A stretch of 64,000 nt of DNA from Bradyrhizobium algeriense (GCF_036924595.1 NZ_JAZHRV010000001.1:6971501-7035500), one strand, 5' to 3'; positions 1-8,814 are shown, numbered from the stretch's first letter. Translations and numbers: made by a program. Notes: generated by a model not told the origin, from the sequence alone.

Positions 1-526
1 GAAGCGCCAGCAGCTTGTCGCCCGCGCCAAACGACCCGACATAGGAAACCTTGCGGAGTTCGGCGCCACCGGCGGAGCGGGGCGAGAGATATTCGACAAA
101 GCCGCCGCCGGCGCGCGCGGTCCGCACGATGTCCTGGATCAAGAGCTTGCCGCTCTTGTCCTTGAACTCCCAGCGGTTGACGTTGATGTATTTGGGATTG
201 GCATGCACGTAGGTGACGCCGGCGTCGGCGCTGCCCGTGCCGTAGACGCCGATATAGTCCGAATATTCGCCCCAGCGCATGGCGCTGATGGAGGCAAAGG
301 CCATCTGGCGCGCCTTGTCCGGCTCGATCCTGCCGGCCTTGGCCTCACCCTCGTAGTGGGCAAGAACCTTGGTCGCGGCCTCGACAAGATTGCGGACCGT
401 GGTGCGCCGCTCGTCGAGCGTCGCATCGCGCAACACCAGGATCTGCAGGGCGGAGACGGCAAAAAGCACGATCGTCAGCGCCGCAATGATCATCGCAAAA
501 CGCTGATAGACGGTGAGGTTACGCAT
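1..526 (-). CDS. Methyl-accepting chemotaxis protein, N-terminal part (cut by window edge)
   Basis: Only the first 175 residues are inside the window; the rest lies beyond the left edge. A short basic N-terminus is followed by one hydrophobic segment (about residues 7-29) and then a periplasmic region with the look of a single Cache (sCache_2) sensor domain, including motifs such as MRWGEYSDYIGVY and HANPKYINVNRWEF. Such domains sit in front of HAMP and MCP signalling modules, so a transmembrane chemoreceptor is the likely product. The ligand cannot be told. The ATG is preceded by AGGAAGG. The signalling domain is not visible, so a histidine kinase or cyclase with the same sensor remains possible. 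Confidence 0.75.
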   Translation of the reverse strand, partial: MRNLTVYQRFAMIIAALTIVLFAVSALQILVLRDATLDERRTTVRNLVEAATKVLAHYEGEAKAGRIEPDKARQMAFASISAMRWGEYSDYIGVYGTGSADAGVTYVHANPKYINVNRWEFKDKSGKLLIQDIVRTARAGGGFVEYLSPRSAGGAELRKVSYVGSFGAGDKLLAL

Positions 527-698
527 GCCGCTTGCCTTCCTGTTGGTTGAGGATTCGTACCAGCACAACGTTAATCCATTGTTATCGGGTTGCGCGGATG
601 ACCCGCAGCGTCCGATCGCGAGAATCGGCGCTTGAAATGACCGCGCCGCGGCGACACAATGGCGCCCACCCTTCCAACAAGACGTGCCAATGATCCCC

Positions 699-722
699 GC
701 ACCGTGCGGAATCGCATGGTGC
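699..722. promoter_or_regulatory. Stem-loop just upstream of the 740 gene
   Basis: Two 10-base arms (699-708 and 713-722) pair with one mismatch around a GAAT loop, ending 17 bases before the ATG at 740. There is no T-run, so it is not a standard terminator. A role in translation of the small basic protein is only a guess. Confidence 0.3.
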
Positions 723-739
723 GCTAAGAGTGACCCACA

Positions 740-1054
740 ATGGCTGAAGCCGATCTCGACATTTTCATCCGGCAAATCGCAAAAGCGCAGAACAAGAGCC
801 TGATGGCCGCCGTCAAGAAACGGCGCGACCAGATCATGGCCCGCGCGGCCAAGGCCAAGGACAAGGAGACCCGGAATCAATTCCGGCTGATCGCCAAGAG
901 CACGATGGAGCTCGGCACGGCGGCGGCCAAGCGGCTGCAGAATTCGGCGGAAAACACCGCCGATAGCTACGCCCGGGCGATCAGGAACGCCGCCGAGGAA
1001 GCCACGGCGGCTGCGAAGGCGGCGAAAAAGCCTGCCAAGAAGAAGGACGATTGA
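740..1054 (+). CDS. Small basic alanine/lysine-rich protein, unknown function
   Basis: This 104-residue protein is not a family I recognise with certainty. It is helical throughout, with no signal peptide or membrane segment. The C-terminal 20 residues are almost wholly Ala and Lys (AAAKAAKKPAKKKDD), resembling the tails of bacterial histone-H1-like and other nucleoid-associated proteins. The composition supports nucleic-acid or polyanion binding but does not prove it. It stands alone, divergent from the chemoreceptor and convergent with the serine hydrolase that ends at 1069. Confidence 0.7.
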   Translation: MAEADLDIFIRQIAKAQNKSLMAAVKKRRDQIMARAAKAKDKETRNQFRLIAKSTMELGTAAAKRLQNSAENTADSYARAIRNAAEEATAAAKAAKKPAKKKDD

Positions 1055-1068
1055 AGCGGCGCCCGAGC

Positions 1069-2337
1069 TCAGGCTGCCCTATGGGCACGGTAAATGCCGC
1101 GCTCGAATAGACGATAGACGTTAAGCGCGCGCTGGTCGGCGAACGGCAATATCTGCATCATGATCACCCCCGTGATACGCGACGCCGGGTCGATCCAATA
1201 GTAGGTATTGTAAAGCCCGGCCCATGTCAGGCTGCCCGCCCTGCGTCCGTCCGGTACAGGATCGATGTTGATCATATCGCCAAGCCCCCACCGCAGCCGG
1301 ACTCCCGGGAAAAAATCGACGTTGTCGGACAATGCGGGATTTGTTGTCTTGAGAACTCCCGCGTCGAGGTTGCCGATCTGATTGGTGGACATGAGCGCGA
1401 CCGTCTGCGGCCGCAGGATGCTCTTCCCGGCAAGTGCTCCGCCATTCAACAGCGCCTGGAGCAAAGTCAGATAATCCGGCGCTGTGGAATAGATGCCGCC
1501 ACCACCGGAAATCACTTTCGGCTCGGTTCGTCTCACCAAGGGCTGCGGCGCAAGCGTCCCATCCGCCTTGCGCAAATGCAGACTTGCCTGGCGGCCGCGC
1601 TGCTTCTCGGTGAGCGAGAAGGCGGTGTCGTACATCCCGAGCGGACCCAGGATGTGATCGCGGAAATAGCGATCCAGACTTTGCCCACTGATGATCTCTA
1701 CCAGCCGGCCGACCCGGTCGAGACTGCCGCCATAGGCCCACCTCGTGTCCGGATCGAACATCAGCGGCGCACGCGGCAGCGCGGTATCGTTGCGGGATGC
1801 CTTGCCGTAGCGAACGACATTCGTGTCCCAAAGCTGGTAGCTAAGCCCGGATGTGTGCGTCAACAGATTGCGTAGTGTGATGGGCTTTCGCGCGGCGCGC
1901 AGTTGCGGGGTCCCGTGCGGATCGAAACCATCGAGAACTTGAGGCGACCCAAGCGTCGGATCAATTCTCGCCGCCGGTTCGTCCAGCTTGAGTTTGTCCC
2001 GCTCGACGAGCTGCAGGGCTGCGACGGATGTCAGCAATTTGGTCATTGACGCGATACTGAAGACCGTATCGACCCACATCCTGGCAGCCGCGCCCATGCT
2101 TCTCGCGCCAAATGCGCCCTGGTAGATCACCGACTGCTCCGTTGCGGCCATGGCGACAACGCCCGGCACGTCTGCCGCATCGACCCGAGCCTGCAAGACG
2201 GCGTCGATTTCCAGGCTACGAGACGGCGTGCGCAACGGAGCCGCAAGGCCAGGAATGGCTGCACCGGGGATCAGGCCTGCCGCCGCGACGGCTGCCGTTC
2301 GCAACAACGTATCGCGCCGACTGAACCGCACTGTCAT
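1069..2337 (-). CDS. Tat-exported serine hydrolase of the beta-lactamase (class C / esterase) family
   Basis: The protein has 422 residues. The N-terminus carries a twin-arginine signal (SRRDTLLR at residues 6-13, then a hydrophobic Ala-rich stretch), so export of the folded enzyme is expected. The Ser-x-x-Lys nucleophile motif is S97-M-T-K100, and an AYGG segment near residue 202 occupies the place of the catalytic tyrosine motif. The C-terminal WAGLYNTYYWIDP segment is typical of esterase/D-aminopeptidase-like members. Substrate is unknown; family members act on esters, beta-lactams or D-amino peptides. A closely related cytoplasmic copy lies at 53860-55053. Confidence 0.85.
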   Translation of the reverse strand: MTVRFSRRDTLLRTAAVAAAGLIPGAAIPGLAAPLRTPSRSLEIDAVLQARVDAADVPGVVAMAATEQSVIYQGAFGARSMGAAARMWVDTVFSIASMTKLLTSVAALQLVERDKLKLDEPAARIDPTLGSPQVLDGFDPHGTPQLRAARKPITLRNLLTHTSGLSYQLWDTNVVRYGKASRNDTALPRAPLMFDPDTRWAYGGSLDRVGRLVEIISGQSLDRYFRDHILGPLGMYDTAFSLTEKQRGRQASLHLRKADGTLAPQPLVRRTEPKVISGGGGIYSTAPDYLTLLQALLNGGALAGKSILRPQTVALMSTNQIGNLDAGVLKTTNPALSDNVDFFPGVRLRWGLGDMINIDPVPDGRRAGSLTWAGLYNTYYWIDPASRITGVIMMQILPFADQRALNVYRLFERGIYRAHRAA

Positions 2338-2362
2338 CGCGCTCCCCTCAACGCTTTGGCAC

Positions 2363-3004
2363 CTAAGTGCTGCCGGCGGTAAGCATTCCCTTCAATTTCA
2401 GTACCGCGCTGTCAGGTGTCGTTAGCACTGGCCGCCTGGTTACCTCGGCGACCCGTTCTGCGGCAGGTGCCATGCTGTATTGCGCCAGCGCGATCAGGTC
2501 GCAATCGCGCAAATCTATTGAAGATTCGACGACCAAACGATCATGCGTCGCGCGGTCGCCGCGATCGAGCGCGGCCATGGCGCCTTCCGCCAGTTTCGGC
2601 ACCAGTTCGATCGACGGCGGAAACTCCGGCGGCATCGAGGCCAGTGTAGGCGGAAACGTCGACAGCAGCCCAATTCGGCGCCCCCGCGCGACCGCCTGCT
2701 CGATCATCGCCTCATTGGGCTTGAGCACCGGCATCGGGGCGTGCGCGCGGGCGACCGCTTCGATGCAGGGGCCGAACGCCGAACAGGTGAACAGGATCGC
2801 GTCCGATCCGGTGCCGGCGGCGTAGCGCCCGAGCCGGAGGAAGCGCTCTGTCATCGCGTCGGTGAGCCCGCCGTCGCGCGCCAGATCGGCCGACAGGCTG
2901 TCGTCGAGCAGATTCATCAGGCGGGCGTCCGGCCAAAGCCTCGCAAAGGAGGCCTCGATCGGCACGATCGAATGCTTCAGGGCGTGGATCAGGGTGATGC
3001 GCAT
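2363..3004 (-). CDS. Aspartate/glutamate racemase family protein with one clear catalytic cysteine
   Basis: The 213-residue sequence has the fold signature of the Asp/Glu/hydantoin racemase superfamily: an N-terminal MRITLIHAL strand, FTCSAFGPC around C74, GRRIGLLSTFPPT, and the C-terminal CDLIALAQYSMAPAAE strand. Two-base racemases need a second Cys in that C-terminal strand, at a place where Gln/Tyr stands here. It may therefore be a decarboxylase, isomerase or one-base variant, not a true amino-acid racemase. It is the first gene after the serine hydrolase on the same strand, with 25 bases between them, so cotranscription is possible. Confidence 0.75.
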   Translation of the reverse strand: MRITLIHALKHSIVPIEASFARLWPDARLMNLLDDSLSADLARDGGLTDAMTERFLRLGRYAAGTGSDAILFTCSAFGPCIEAVARAHAPMPVLKPNEAMIEQAVARGRRIGLLSTFPPTLASMPPEFPPSIELVPKLAEGAMAALDRGDRATHDRLVVESSIDLRDCDLIALAQYSMAPAAERVAEVTRRPVLTTPDSAVLKLKGMLTAGST

Positions 3005-3057
3005 GCGCGACAGTCTGGCTGCGGCACGGCTGGTGTCAACCCGACGCGCCGCAATGG

Positions 3058-3142
3058 TTTTTTGTTTGACGCGTTTTCTTTACGCGAACCGGTATCCACC
3101 CCGGATCAAGTCCGGGGCAGGCTTTCGCTCGAAAACGCTATG
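3058..3142. repeat. Dispersed intergenic repeat, GCGTTTTC/GAAAACGC family, copy 1
   Basis: The element is bounded by TTTGACGCGTTTTC on the left and GAAAACGCTATG on the right, with an internal hairpin (CCCCGGATCAAGTCCGGGG). A second copy, in the opposite orientation, is at 38264-38361 and shares both end motifs. It lies at the 3' end of the binding-protein gene. Confidence 0.6.
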
Positions 3143-3146
3143 ACCT

Positions 3147-4157
3147 TCACTTAAACGGCAGGGCGTACATCAGGCCGCCCTTGGCCCAGGCCGCGTTCAG
3201 GCCGCGATCGAGCTTCAGCGGGCTCGACTTGCCGACATTGCGCTCAAATATCTCGCCGTAATTGCCACCCGCCTTGATTGCTTGCAGCATCCACTTGTTG
3301 TCGAGGCCGAACCGCGATCCGAGATCGCCTGACGTGCCGAGCAGCCGCTGGATGGCCGGGATGCTGGACTTCGCCATCTCGTCGGCATTGGCCGCGGTGA
3401 CGCCGAGTTCTTCCGCCTCGATCAGGCCGTAATGCAGCCAGGCGATGATGTCGGTCCACACCTCGTCGCCGTTGCGGGTGAACGGCCCGAGCGGCTCCTT
3501 GCTGATGGTCTGCGGCAGCACGACATAGTCGGCGGGATTCGAGGCCGCCGTGGTGACGGCGCCCGCCAGCGCCGATGCGTCCTGGGTCATGGCATCGCAG
3601 CGCCCGCCGAAGAAGGTCTGGTACATGGTGTCGGTGCGGTCGAACACCAGCGGTTTCCATTCGATGCCGTTGGCGCGGCCGTAATCGCCGAGCGTGACTT
3701 CGTGGGTCGTGCCCTGCGCGACGCAGACGGTGGCGCCGTTCAGGCCCTTGAGATCCTTGACGCCGGCATCGGCACGCACGACAAACCCCTGGCCGTCGTA
3801 GAAATTGACCGGGCCCTGCCGCAGTCCGAGCGTCACGCCACGCAGATAGGTCTGGGTCGAGTTGCGGTAGAGCACGTCGATTTCGCCTGACTGCAGGGCG
3901 GTGAAGCGGTTCTGCGCCGTGAGTGCGACGTATCGCACTTTTTTGGCGTCGCCGAGCACGCCGGCCGCCAAGGCGCGGCAATAGTCGACGTCGAGCCCCT
4001 TGTAGTTGCCTTGCGAGTCCGGCGTCGAGAAGCCGGCAAAGCCGGTGCTGACGCCGCACACCAGCATGCCGCGCTGCTTGACCGTATCAAGCGTTCCGGC
4101 CTGCGCCGTCAGGCACGACGCGGCGAGCAAGCCTGTAGCGATGACGACCTTCTTCAT
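3147..4157 (-). CDS. Amino-acid ABC transporter substrate-binding protein
   Basis: This is a periplasmic binding protein of the SBP_bac_3 family, 336 residues, close in pattern to the general L-amino-acid binding protein AapJ. It starts with a Sec signal peptide (MKKVVIATGLLAAS, cleavage near TAQAG). Typical segments are LVCGVSTGFAGF, GLDVDYCRALAAG and DVLYRNSTQT. An upstream in-frame start at 4184 exists, but the ATG at 4157 has AGGAGG at the right distance and begins the signal peptide cleanly. It follows the aminotransferase gene by 13 bases, so it is the last gene of the RpiR - aminotransferase - binding protein operon. The partner permeases are divergent at 6501-8814. Confidence 0.9.
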   Translation of the reverse strand: MKKVVIATGLLAASCLTAQAGTLDTVKQRGMLVCGVSTGFAGFSTPDSQGNYKGLDVDYCRALAAGVLGDAKKVRYVALTAQNRFTALQSGEIDVLYRNSTQTYLRGVTLGLRQGPVNFYDGQGFVVRADAGVKDLKGLNGATVCVAQGTTHEVTLGDYGRANGIEWKPLVFDRTDTMYQTFFGGRCDAMTQDASALAGAVTTAASNPADYVVLPQTISKEPLGPFTRNGDEVWTDIIAWLHYGLIEAEELGVTAANADEMAKSSIPAIQRLLGTSGDLGSRFGLDNKWMLQAIKAGGNYGEIFERNVGKSSPLKLDRGLNAAWAKGGLMYALPFK

Positions 4158-4170
4158 ATCGTTCCTCCTG

Positions 4171-5520
4171 CTAATGACCCACACTGTTCAAGGCGCTATC
4201 GACCGCGTGACCGAGGCGGTCGACAATCATGTCGATATCGTCCGACGTCGCGATATAGGGCGGCGCGAGCAGCACATGATCGCCGCTGCGGCCATCCATG
4301 CATCCGCCCGCGGGATAGCAGCCAAGGCCGCCTTCGAACGCGATGGCTTTGATGCGCTGGTTCAATTTCAGCGCCGGATCGAACGGCGCGCGGGTGGCGC
4401 GATCGGCGACGAGTTCGATGGCCTGGAACAGGCCGCGGCCCCTGATGTCGCCGACATGGCGGTGATTACCAAAACGCTCGGTCAGCCGCCGCTCGAGTTG
4501 CCCGCCGAGAGTCTTGACCCTGTCGAGCAATTGCTCGTCATCGATCACCCGCTGCACCTCGAGCGCCGCGGCGCAGGCCAGCGGGTGGGCCATATAGGTA
4601 TGGCCGTGCAGGAACGCGCCCGAACCGTCGCGGATCACATCGACGATGCGCGCGCTCGCAAGCATGGCGCCGATCGGCTGGTAGCCGCCGCCCAGTCCCT
4701 TGGCGATCGCCTGGATGTCGGGCGCGATGCCTTCCTGCTCCCAGGCGTGGCGCGTGCCGGTGCGGCCCATGCCGCACATCACCTCGTCGAGGATGACCAG
4801 CGCACCGTGCCGGCCACAGATCTCCCGGACGGCGCGGAAATATCCCTCCGGCGCCGGCACGCAGCCGGCGGTCGCGCCCACAACGGGCTCGGCGATGAAC
4901 GCCACCACGTTCTCCGGGCCAAGGCGCTGGAATTCCGCCTCGAGCTCGGCCGCCAGCCGGCCGACGAAATCCACATCGGATTCGCTGTCCTGTTTTTCGT
5001 GATAGGCGAAGGCCGGGGTCACGTGGCTGAAGGCCGACGACAGCAGCGGGGCATAGGGCTCGCGGCGCCACGCATTGCCGCCGGCAGCCAGCGCTCCCAG
5101 CGTATTGCCGTGATAGCTCTGGCGACGCGCGATGAAGCGCTGGCGCTGCGGCTGGCCGATCTCGATAAAATACTGCCGCGCCAGCTTGATAGCGGCCTCG
5201 ATCGCTTCCGAACCGCCGCTGACGAGATAGGCGTAACCGAGACCGCCGGGCTCGTGGCCCACGAGCTTGTCGGCCAGCGCTTCGGCCGGCTCCGACGAGA
5301 AGAAGCTGGTGTGGGCGTAGGCCAGCTTAGACGCCTGCCGCGACATCGCCTCGAGCACACGCGGATGCTGGTGGCCGAGACAGGAGACGGCAGCGCCGCC
5401 GGATGCATCCAGAATCCGCCTTCCGCCCTCGCCAATCAGCCAGACGCCCTCGCCGCCGATCGCCCTGGGAGGGGTTTCACGCAGGCTTCGATGCAGCACC
5501 CGGCTCTTGCTGACGCTCAT
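4171..5520 (-). CDS. Class III pyridoxal-phosphate aminotransferase
   Basis: The 449-residue enzyme belongs to the class III (ornithine/omega-amino acid) aminotransferases. Visible motifs are the phosphate-binding SGGSEAIEAA (residues 101-110), SYHGNT, the LDEVMCGMGRTG stretch holding the Asp that contacts the cofactor ring, and the Schiff-base lysine K274 in AIAKGLGGGY. The ATG at 5520 is preferred over a TTG nine bases upstream because GAGGAGG is spaced properly only for the ATG. It sits five bases after the RpiR regulator and 13 before the binding protein, which suggests that it transaminates the compound taken up by the transporter. The substrate cannot be read from sequence. Confidence 0.9.
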   Translation of the reverse strand: MSVSKSRVLHRSLRETPPRAIGGEGVWLIGEGGRRILDASGGAAVSCLGHQHPRVLEAMSRQASKLAYAHTSFFSSEPAEALADKLVGHEPGGLGYAYLVSGGSEAIEAAIKLARQYFIEIGQPQRQRFIARRQSYHGNTLGALAAGGNAWRREPYAPLLSSAFSHVTPAFAYHEKQDSESDVDFVGRLAAELEAEFQRLGPENVVAFIAEPVVGATAGCVPAPEGYFRAVREICGRHGALVILDEVMCGMGRTGTRHAWEQEGIAPDIQAIAKGLGGGYQPIGAMLASARIVDVIRDGSGAFLHGHTYMAHPLACAAALEVQRVIDDEQLLDRVKTLGGQLERRLTERFGNHRHVGDIRGRGLFQAIELVADRATRAPFDPALKLNQRIKAIAFEGGLGCYPAGGCMDGRSGDHVLLAPPYIATSDDIDMIVDRLGHAVDSALNSVGH

Positions 5521-5525
5521 GACGG

Positions 5526-6401
5526 TCAACCCTCCTCGGCAACATATTGCGACATCGCGGCCAGCCGGCCTTCGGTCTCCTCAAGGCGGCGCTTTGCCTT
5601 GGCGCCGCCCAGCACGAAGGTGACCGCCGCCAGCGATTGCGCAATCGCAACGGCGCCGGTCAGGCTCGGGAAGAATCCGGGCGATGCGGCGGCCTCATAG
5701 AGCAGCAGATGATCGGCGCCCTCCGCCATCGGCGCGGTGATCGCGTCGGCAATCGCAATCAATGTGGCGCCGGAATCATGCGCGGCGCGCGCCGACAGCA
5801 CGCTGGCCCTGGAATAGGGCGCAAAGCCGATGACCACGACCGCATCGCCGCGCTGGAAGGCGCCAAGGTCGAGATCTTCCGGACCGGAGCCGCCGACCAG
5901 TTGCACCTCGTCAGACCGAAACAGCCGGAGCTGATAGTTGAGCAACTCGGCGACGCTGCGGCAGCTTCGAAAGCCGGCGATCCAGATTCGCCGCGCGGCA
6001 TGCAGCGCCTTGGCTGCTTCGGCCACGGAACTCGTGGAAATGCGCGCAAGGCCTGCCGCCTCGGCTTCCAGCTTGTCGGCGACCAACGAGATGTCGGCGT
6101 GGGGTCCCTTGCGGCCGGCGCGGGTGCGGGCCGAGAACGGCTGGGCCTGCGCCGGCCGGCGCGCCTCGGTCAACGCGGCGCGCAACTCGTCCCATCCGGA
6201 ATAGCCCAGCGCTTTGGCCAGACGCGTGAAGGCCGCGGGATCGGCACCGGCCTCGGCGGCCAGATCGCGCATCGAACGCGTGGTGGCGTCGTAGTCATTG
6301 GCGGCGACGAAGCGCCCGACCTGCTGCAGCCGCGCCGGCAGCGACGGCAGGGCACTGCATAGTTCGCTCAGCGGCGAGGATTTCGGCTGGGACTGCGCCA
6401 T
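5526..6401 (-). CDS. MurR/RpiR family transcriptional regulator (HTH plus SIS domain)
   Basis: The protein has 291 residues. An N-terminal helix-turn-helix of the RpiR type (about residues 15-90, with TRSMRDLAAEAGADPAAFTRLAKALG) is followed by a SIS domain (about 120-270, with RIWIAGFRSCRSVAELLNYQLR and GDAVVVIGFAPYSR). SIS domains bind sugar phosphates, but regulators of this family next to aminotransferase and amino-acid transporter genes are also known. The ATG at 6401 is chosen because everything upstream in frame is intergenic and overlaps the divergent promoter. It heads the minus-strand operon and probably controls both directions through the inverted repeat at 6406-6442. Confidence 0.88.
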   Translation of the reverse strand: MAQSQPKSSPLSELCSALPSLPARLQQVGRFVAANDYDATTRSMRDLAAEAGADPAAFTRLAKALGYSGWDELRAALTEARRPAQAQPFSARTRAGRKGPHADISLVADKLEAEAAGLARISTSSVAEAAKALHAARRIWIAGFRSCRSVAELLNYQLRLFRSDEVQLVGGSGPEDLDLGAFQRGDAVVVIGFAPYSRASVLSARAAHDSGATLIAIADAITAPMAEGADHLLLYEAAASPGFFPSLTGAVAIAQSLAAVTFVLGGAKAKRRLEETEGRLAAMSQYVAEEG

Positions 6402-6405
6402 GAAA

Positions 6406-6442
6406 CATATGTTGCACAAATATCGTTTTGGTGCAACATTTG
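6406..6442. promoter_or_regulatory. Operator-like inverted repeat between rpiR-type gene and permease genes
   Basis: Two 12-base arms, CATATGTTGCAC (6406-6417) and GTGCAACATTTG (6431-6442), are reverse complements with one mismatch and are separated by 13 bases. The left arm begins five bases upstream of the regulator's ATG and also overlaps a perfect 10-base palindrome, AACATATGTT (6404-6413). It lies in the only space between the divergent transcripts, which fits an autoregulatory site for the RpiR protein. Confidence 0.6.
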
Positions 6443-6500
6443 AAACGCGCCCCCAGGACGCATGGCCGAAGATCGCTGTTGCCAGAAGGATCCTTGTGCT

Positions 6501-7688
6501 GTGACAACATCGACGCCCGAACTCCGCCGCCGCAGGCAACTGCGCTTCTCGCTGAACCGCCAGCAGATCATCGGCCTGCTCTGGCAGGTCGCGGTAGTCG
6601 GGATCGCGGTCGCGATCGTCGCCTTCCTGTGGTCGAACGCCCTGCACAATCTGTCGGTACGGCGGATTTCGACCGGCTTCGCCTTTCTCGGCCGCGAAGC
6701 CGGGATGCCGATCGCGGACACCTGGCTCGCCTACAGCCCCAGGGATCCTTACGCCCGTGCCTTCATCGTCGGCATCATCAATACGCTCCGCGTCGCGGTA
6801 ATCGGCATCGTGCTGGCGACCGTGATCGGCACGCTGATCGGCATCGCGCGGCTGTCGTCGAACTGGCTGTTGTCACGGCTGGCCGCCGTCTATGTCGAAC
6901 TGCTCCGCGACATTCCCCTGCTGCTGCAATTGCTGTTCTGGTATGTGCTGATGCAGGGATTGCCGGCGGCGCGGGCCGCATGGAAGCCGATCGAGGGAGT
7001 GTTTCTTTCCAACCGGGGCTTGATACTTCCATCAGTCCCGATCGCGGAAGCAAACCTCTGGGTGATCGCGGCCGTCGTGGCCGGGCTGATCGCGCTCTAT
7101 GTGCTGCGGCGGCAATTGATGGCGCGGCAGATGGCCGACGGCAAGGTGCGGCGTCTCTGGCCCTACGCGCTGGCGCTCGTCGTCGGATTTCCGGCGCTGG
7201 TGTCGTTTGGCCTCGGCGCATCCTGGACCGTGACGATGCCGGAACTGCGCGGCTTCAATTTCGTCGGCGGGCTGACGCTGGCGCCGGAATATTTTGCGCT
7301 GCTCATCGCGCTCGTCACCTACACGTCTGCCTTCGTCGCCGAAATCGTCCGTAGCGGCATCCAGGCTGTGCCCAGGGGCCAATGGGATGCTGCCAACGCG
7401 CTCGGCCTGCGCCGGAGCTTTGTGCTTCAGCGCATCGTGCTGCCGCAGGCGCTGCGCGTTATCATTCCGCCGATGACCAGCCAGTATCTGAACCTCACCA
7501 AGAATTCCTCGCTTGCGGTCGCGGTCGGCTATCAGGACGTGGTGTCGATCGCCAACACGACGCTGAACCAGACCGGTCAGGCGATCGAAGCCATCGCGCT
7601 CATCATGATGGTATTCCTGACCATCAGCCTCGGCATCAGCCTGTTCATGAACTGGTACAATGCGCGCATCGCGCTGGTGGAGCGCTGA
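6501..7688 (+). CDS. Amino-acid ABC transporter permease (AapQ/GltK type)
   Basis: The inner-membrane permease has 395 residues, larger than ordinary HisM-type permeases, as is usual for the general amino-acid transporter AapQ. Hydrophobic segments are spread from residue about 25 to the end. The permease motif that docks on the ATPase is near the C-terminus: EIVRSGIQAVPRGQWDAANALG. I chose the GTG at 6501 because AGAAGGA precedes it by ten bases; the ATG at 6462 has poor spacing. It is divergent from the regulator gene and is followed four bases later by the second permease. Confidence 0.88.
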   Translation: MTTSTPELRRRRQLRFSLNRQQIIGLLWQVAVVGIAVAIVAFLWSNALHNLSVRRISTGFAFLGREAGMPIADTWLAYSPRDPYARAFIVGIINTLRVAVIGIVLATVIGTLIGIARLSSNWLLSRLAAVYVELLRDIPLLLQLLFWYVLMQGLPAARAAWKPIEGVFLSNRGLILPSVPIAEANLWVIAAVVAGLIALYVLRRQLMARQMADGKVRRLWPYALALVVGFPALVSFGLGASWTVTMPELRGFNFVGGLTLAPEYFALLIALVTYTSAFVAEIVRSGIQAVPRGQWDAANALGLRRSFVLQRIVLPQALRVIIPPMTSQYLNLTKNSSLAVAVGYQDVVSIANTTLNQTGQAIEAIALIMMVFLTISLGISLFMNWYNARIALVER

Positions 7689-7692
7689 TCCC

Positions 7693-8814
7693 ATGACGTC
7701 GATTACTGATGCGCCGCAAAATCCGCTGCCGTTCAAGAGCGCGCGATCGCGCAAGATCCCGGGCGGGCGCGTCATCCGCTGGCTGCGCGCCAACCTGTTC
7801 GCCTCGGTCACCTCAAGCGTTATTTCCGTGCTGCTGATCGCGCTGCTCGCAAAGGCGTTCGTGAGCCTCGTGCAATGGGGCTACTGGAATGCGATCTGGT
7901 CGGTGCCCGGCGACCAGACCGGCGCCTGCCGGTCGATCCGCGGGCTCGGCGCCTGCTGGGCCGTGCTCCCCGAGAAATATCGCTTCATCCTGTTCGGCAC
8001 CTATCCATTCAGCGAGCAATGGCGTCCGGCGCTGGTGTGCCTGACATTCATTGCGCTGTTCTATGTGTCGAGCCGGCGGAGCTGGTGGCGCAAGGAACTG
8101 GTGGCGGTGTGGGCGGCGGCGCTGGCGCTGATCGGCGTGCTGATGTGGGGCGGCATCGCAGGACTAACCTACGTGTCGCAGGACCGCTGGGGCGGGCTGC
8201 CGGTGACGCTGATCCTGGCAACGTTCGGGCTCGCCTTCGGCTTTCCGCTCGGCATCGTCGTGGCGCTGGGCCGCCGCTCGAAACTTCCCGCGATCCGATC
8301 GCTCTGCGTGCTCTATGTCGAACTGATCCGCGGCGTCCCGCTGATCAGCCTCTTGTTCATGGCGAGCGTGATGTTTCCGCTGTTCATGCCCGACGGCGTC
8401 AACATCGATAAACTGCTCCGGGCTCAGATCGCGTTCGTGCTGTACGCCGGCGCCTATCTTGCCGAAGTTATCCGCGGCGGGCTGCAGGCCGTACCGAGAG
8501 GGCAGCACGACGCCGCCGACGCGCTCGGGCTTTCCTACTGGAAGAAGAACGGCCTGATCATCCTGCCGCAGGCGATCCGCCACGTGATCCCGCCGCTGGT
8601 GAACACGTTCATCGCCTTCTTCAAGGATACCAGCCTGGTGCTGATCATCGGCATTTTCGACCTGCTGACGACGGCGAAGACGTCGATCATCGATCCGGCC
8701 TGGCAGCCGTTCAGCGTCGAAGTCTATATATTCGTCGGCCTGATCTATTTCGTCTTCTGCTTCGCGATGTCGCGCTACAGCCGGCGTCTGGAGGCGCAGG
8801 CGCACCCGAACTGA
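7693..8814 (+). CDS. Amino-acid ABC transporter permease (AapM type)
   Basis: This is the second integral-membrane subunit of the same importer, 373 residues. It has several membrane helices and the permease loop EVIRGGLQAVPRGQHDAADALG. The ATG at 7693 follows GGTGGAG and lies just after the previous stop, so the two subunits are translated together. In characterised aap-type operons the ATPase gene comes next; here the following 300 bases hold no gene and then genes on the other strand begin. The complex must borrow an ATPase encoded elsewhere. Confidence 0.88.
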   Translation: MTSITDAPQNPLPFKSARSRKIPGGRVIRWLRANLFASVTSSVISVLLIALLAKAFVSLVQWGYWNAIWSVPGDQTGACRSIRGLGACWAVLPEKYRFILFGTYPFSEQWRPALVCLTFIALFYVSSRRSWWRKELVAVWAAALALIGVLMWGGIAGLTYVSQDRWGGLPVTLILATFGLAFGFPLGIVVALGRRSKLPAIRSLCVLYVELIRGVPLISLLFMASVMFPLFMPDGVNIDKLLRAQIAFVLYAGAYLAEVIRGGLQAVPRGQHDAADALGLSYWKKNGLIILPQAIRHVIPPLVNTFIAFFKDTSLVLIIGIFDLLTTAKTSIIDPAWQPFSVEVYIFVGLIYFVFCFAMSRYSRRLEAQAHPN

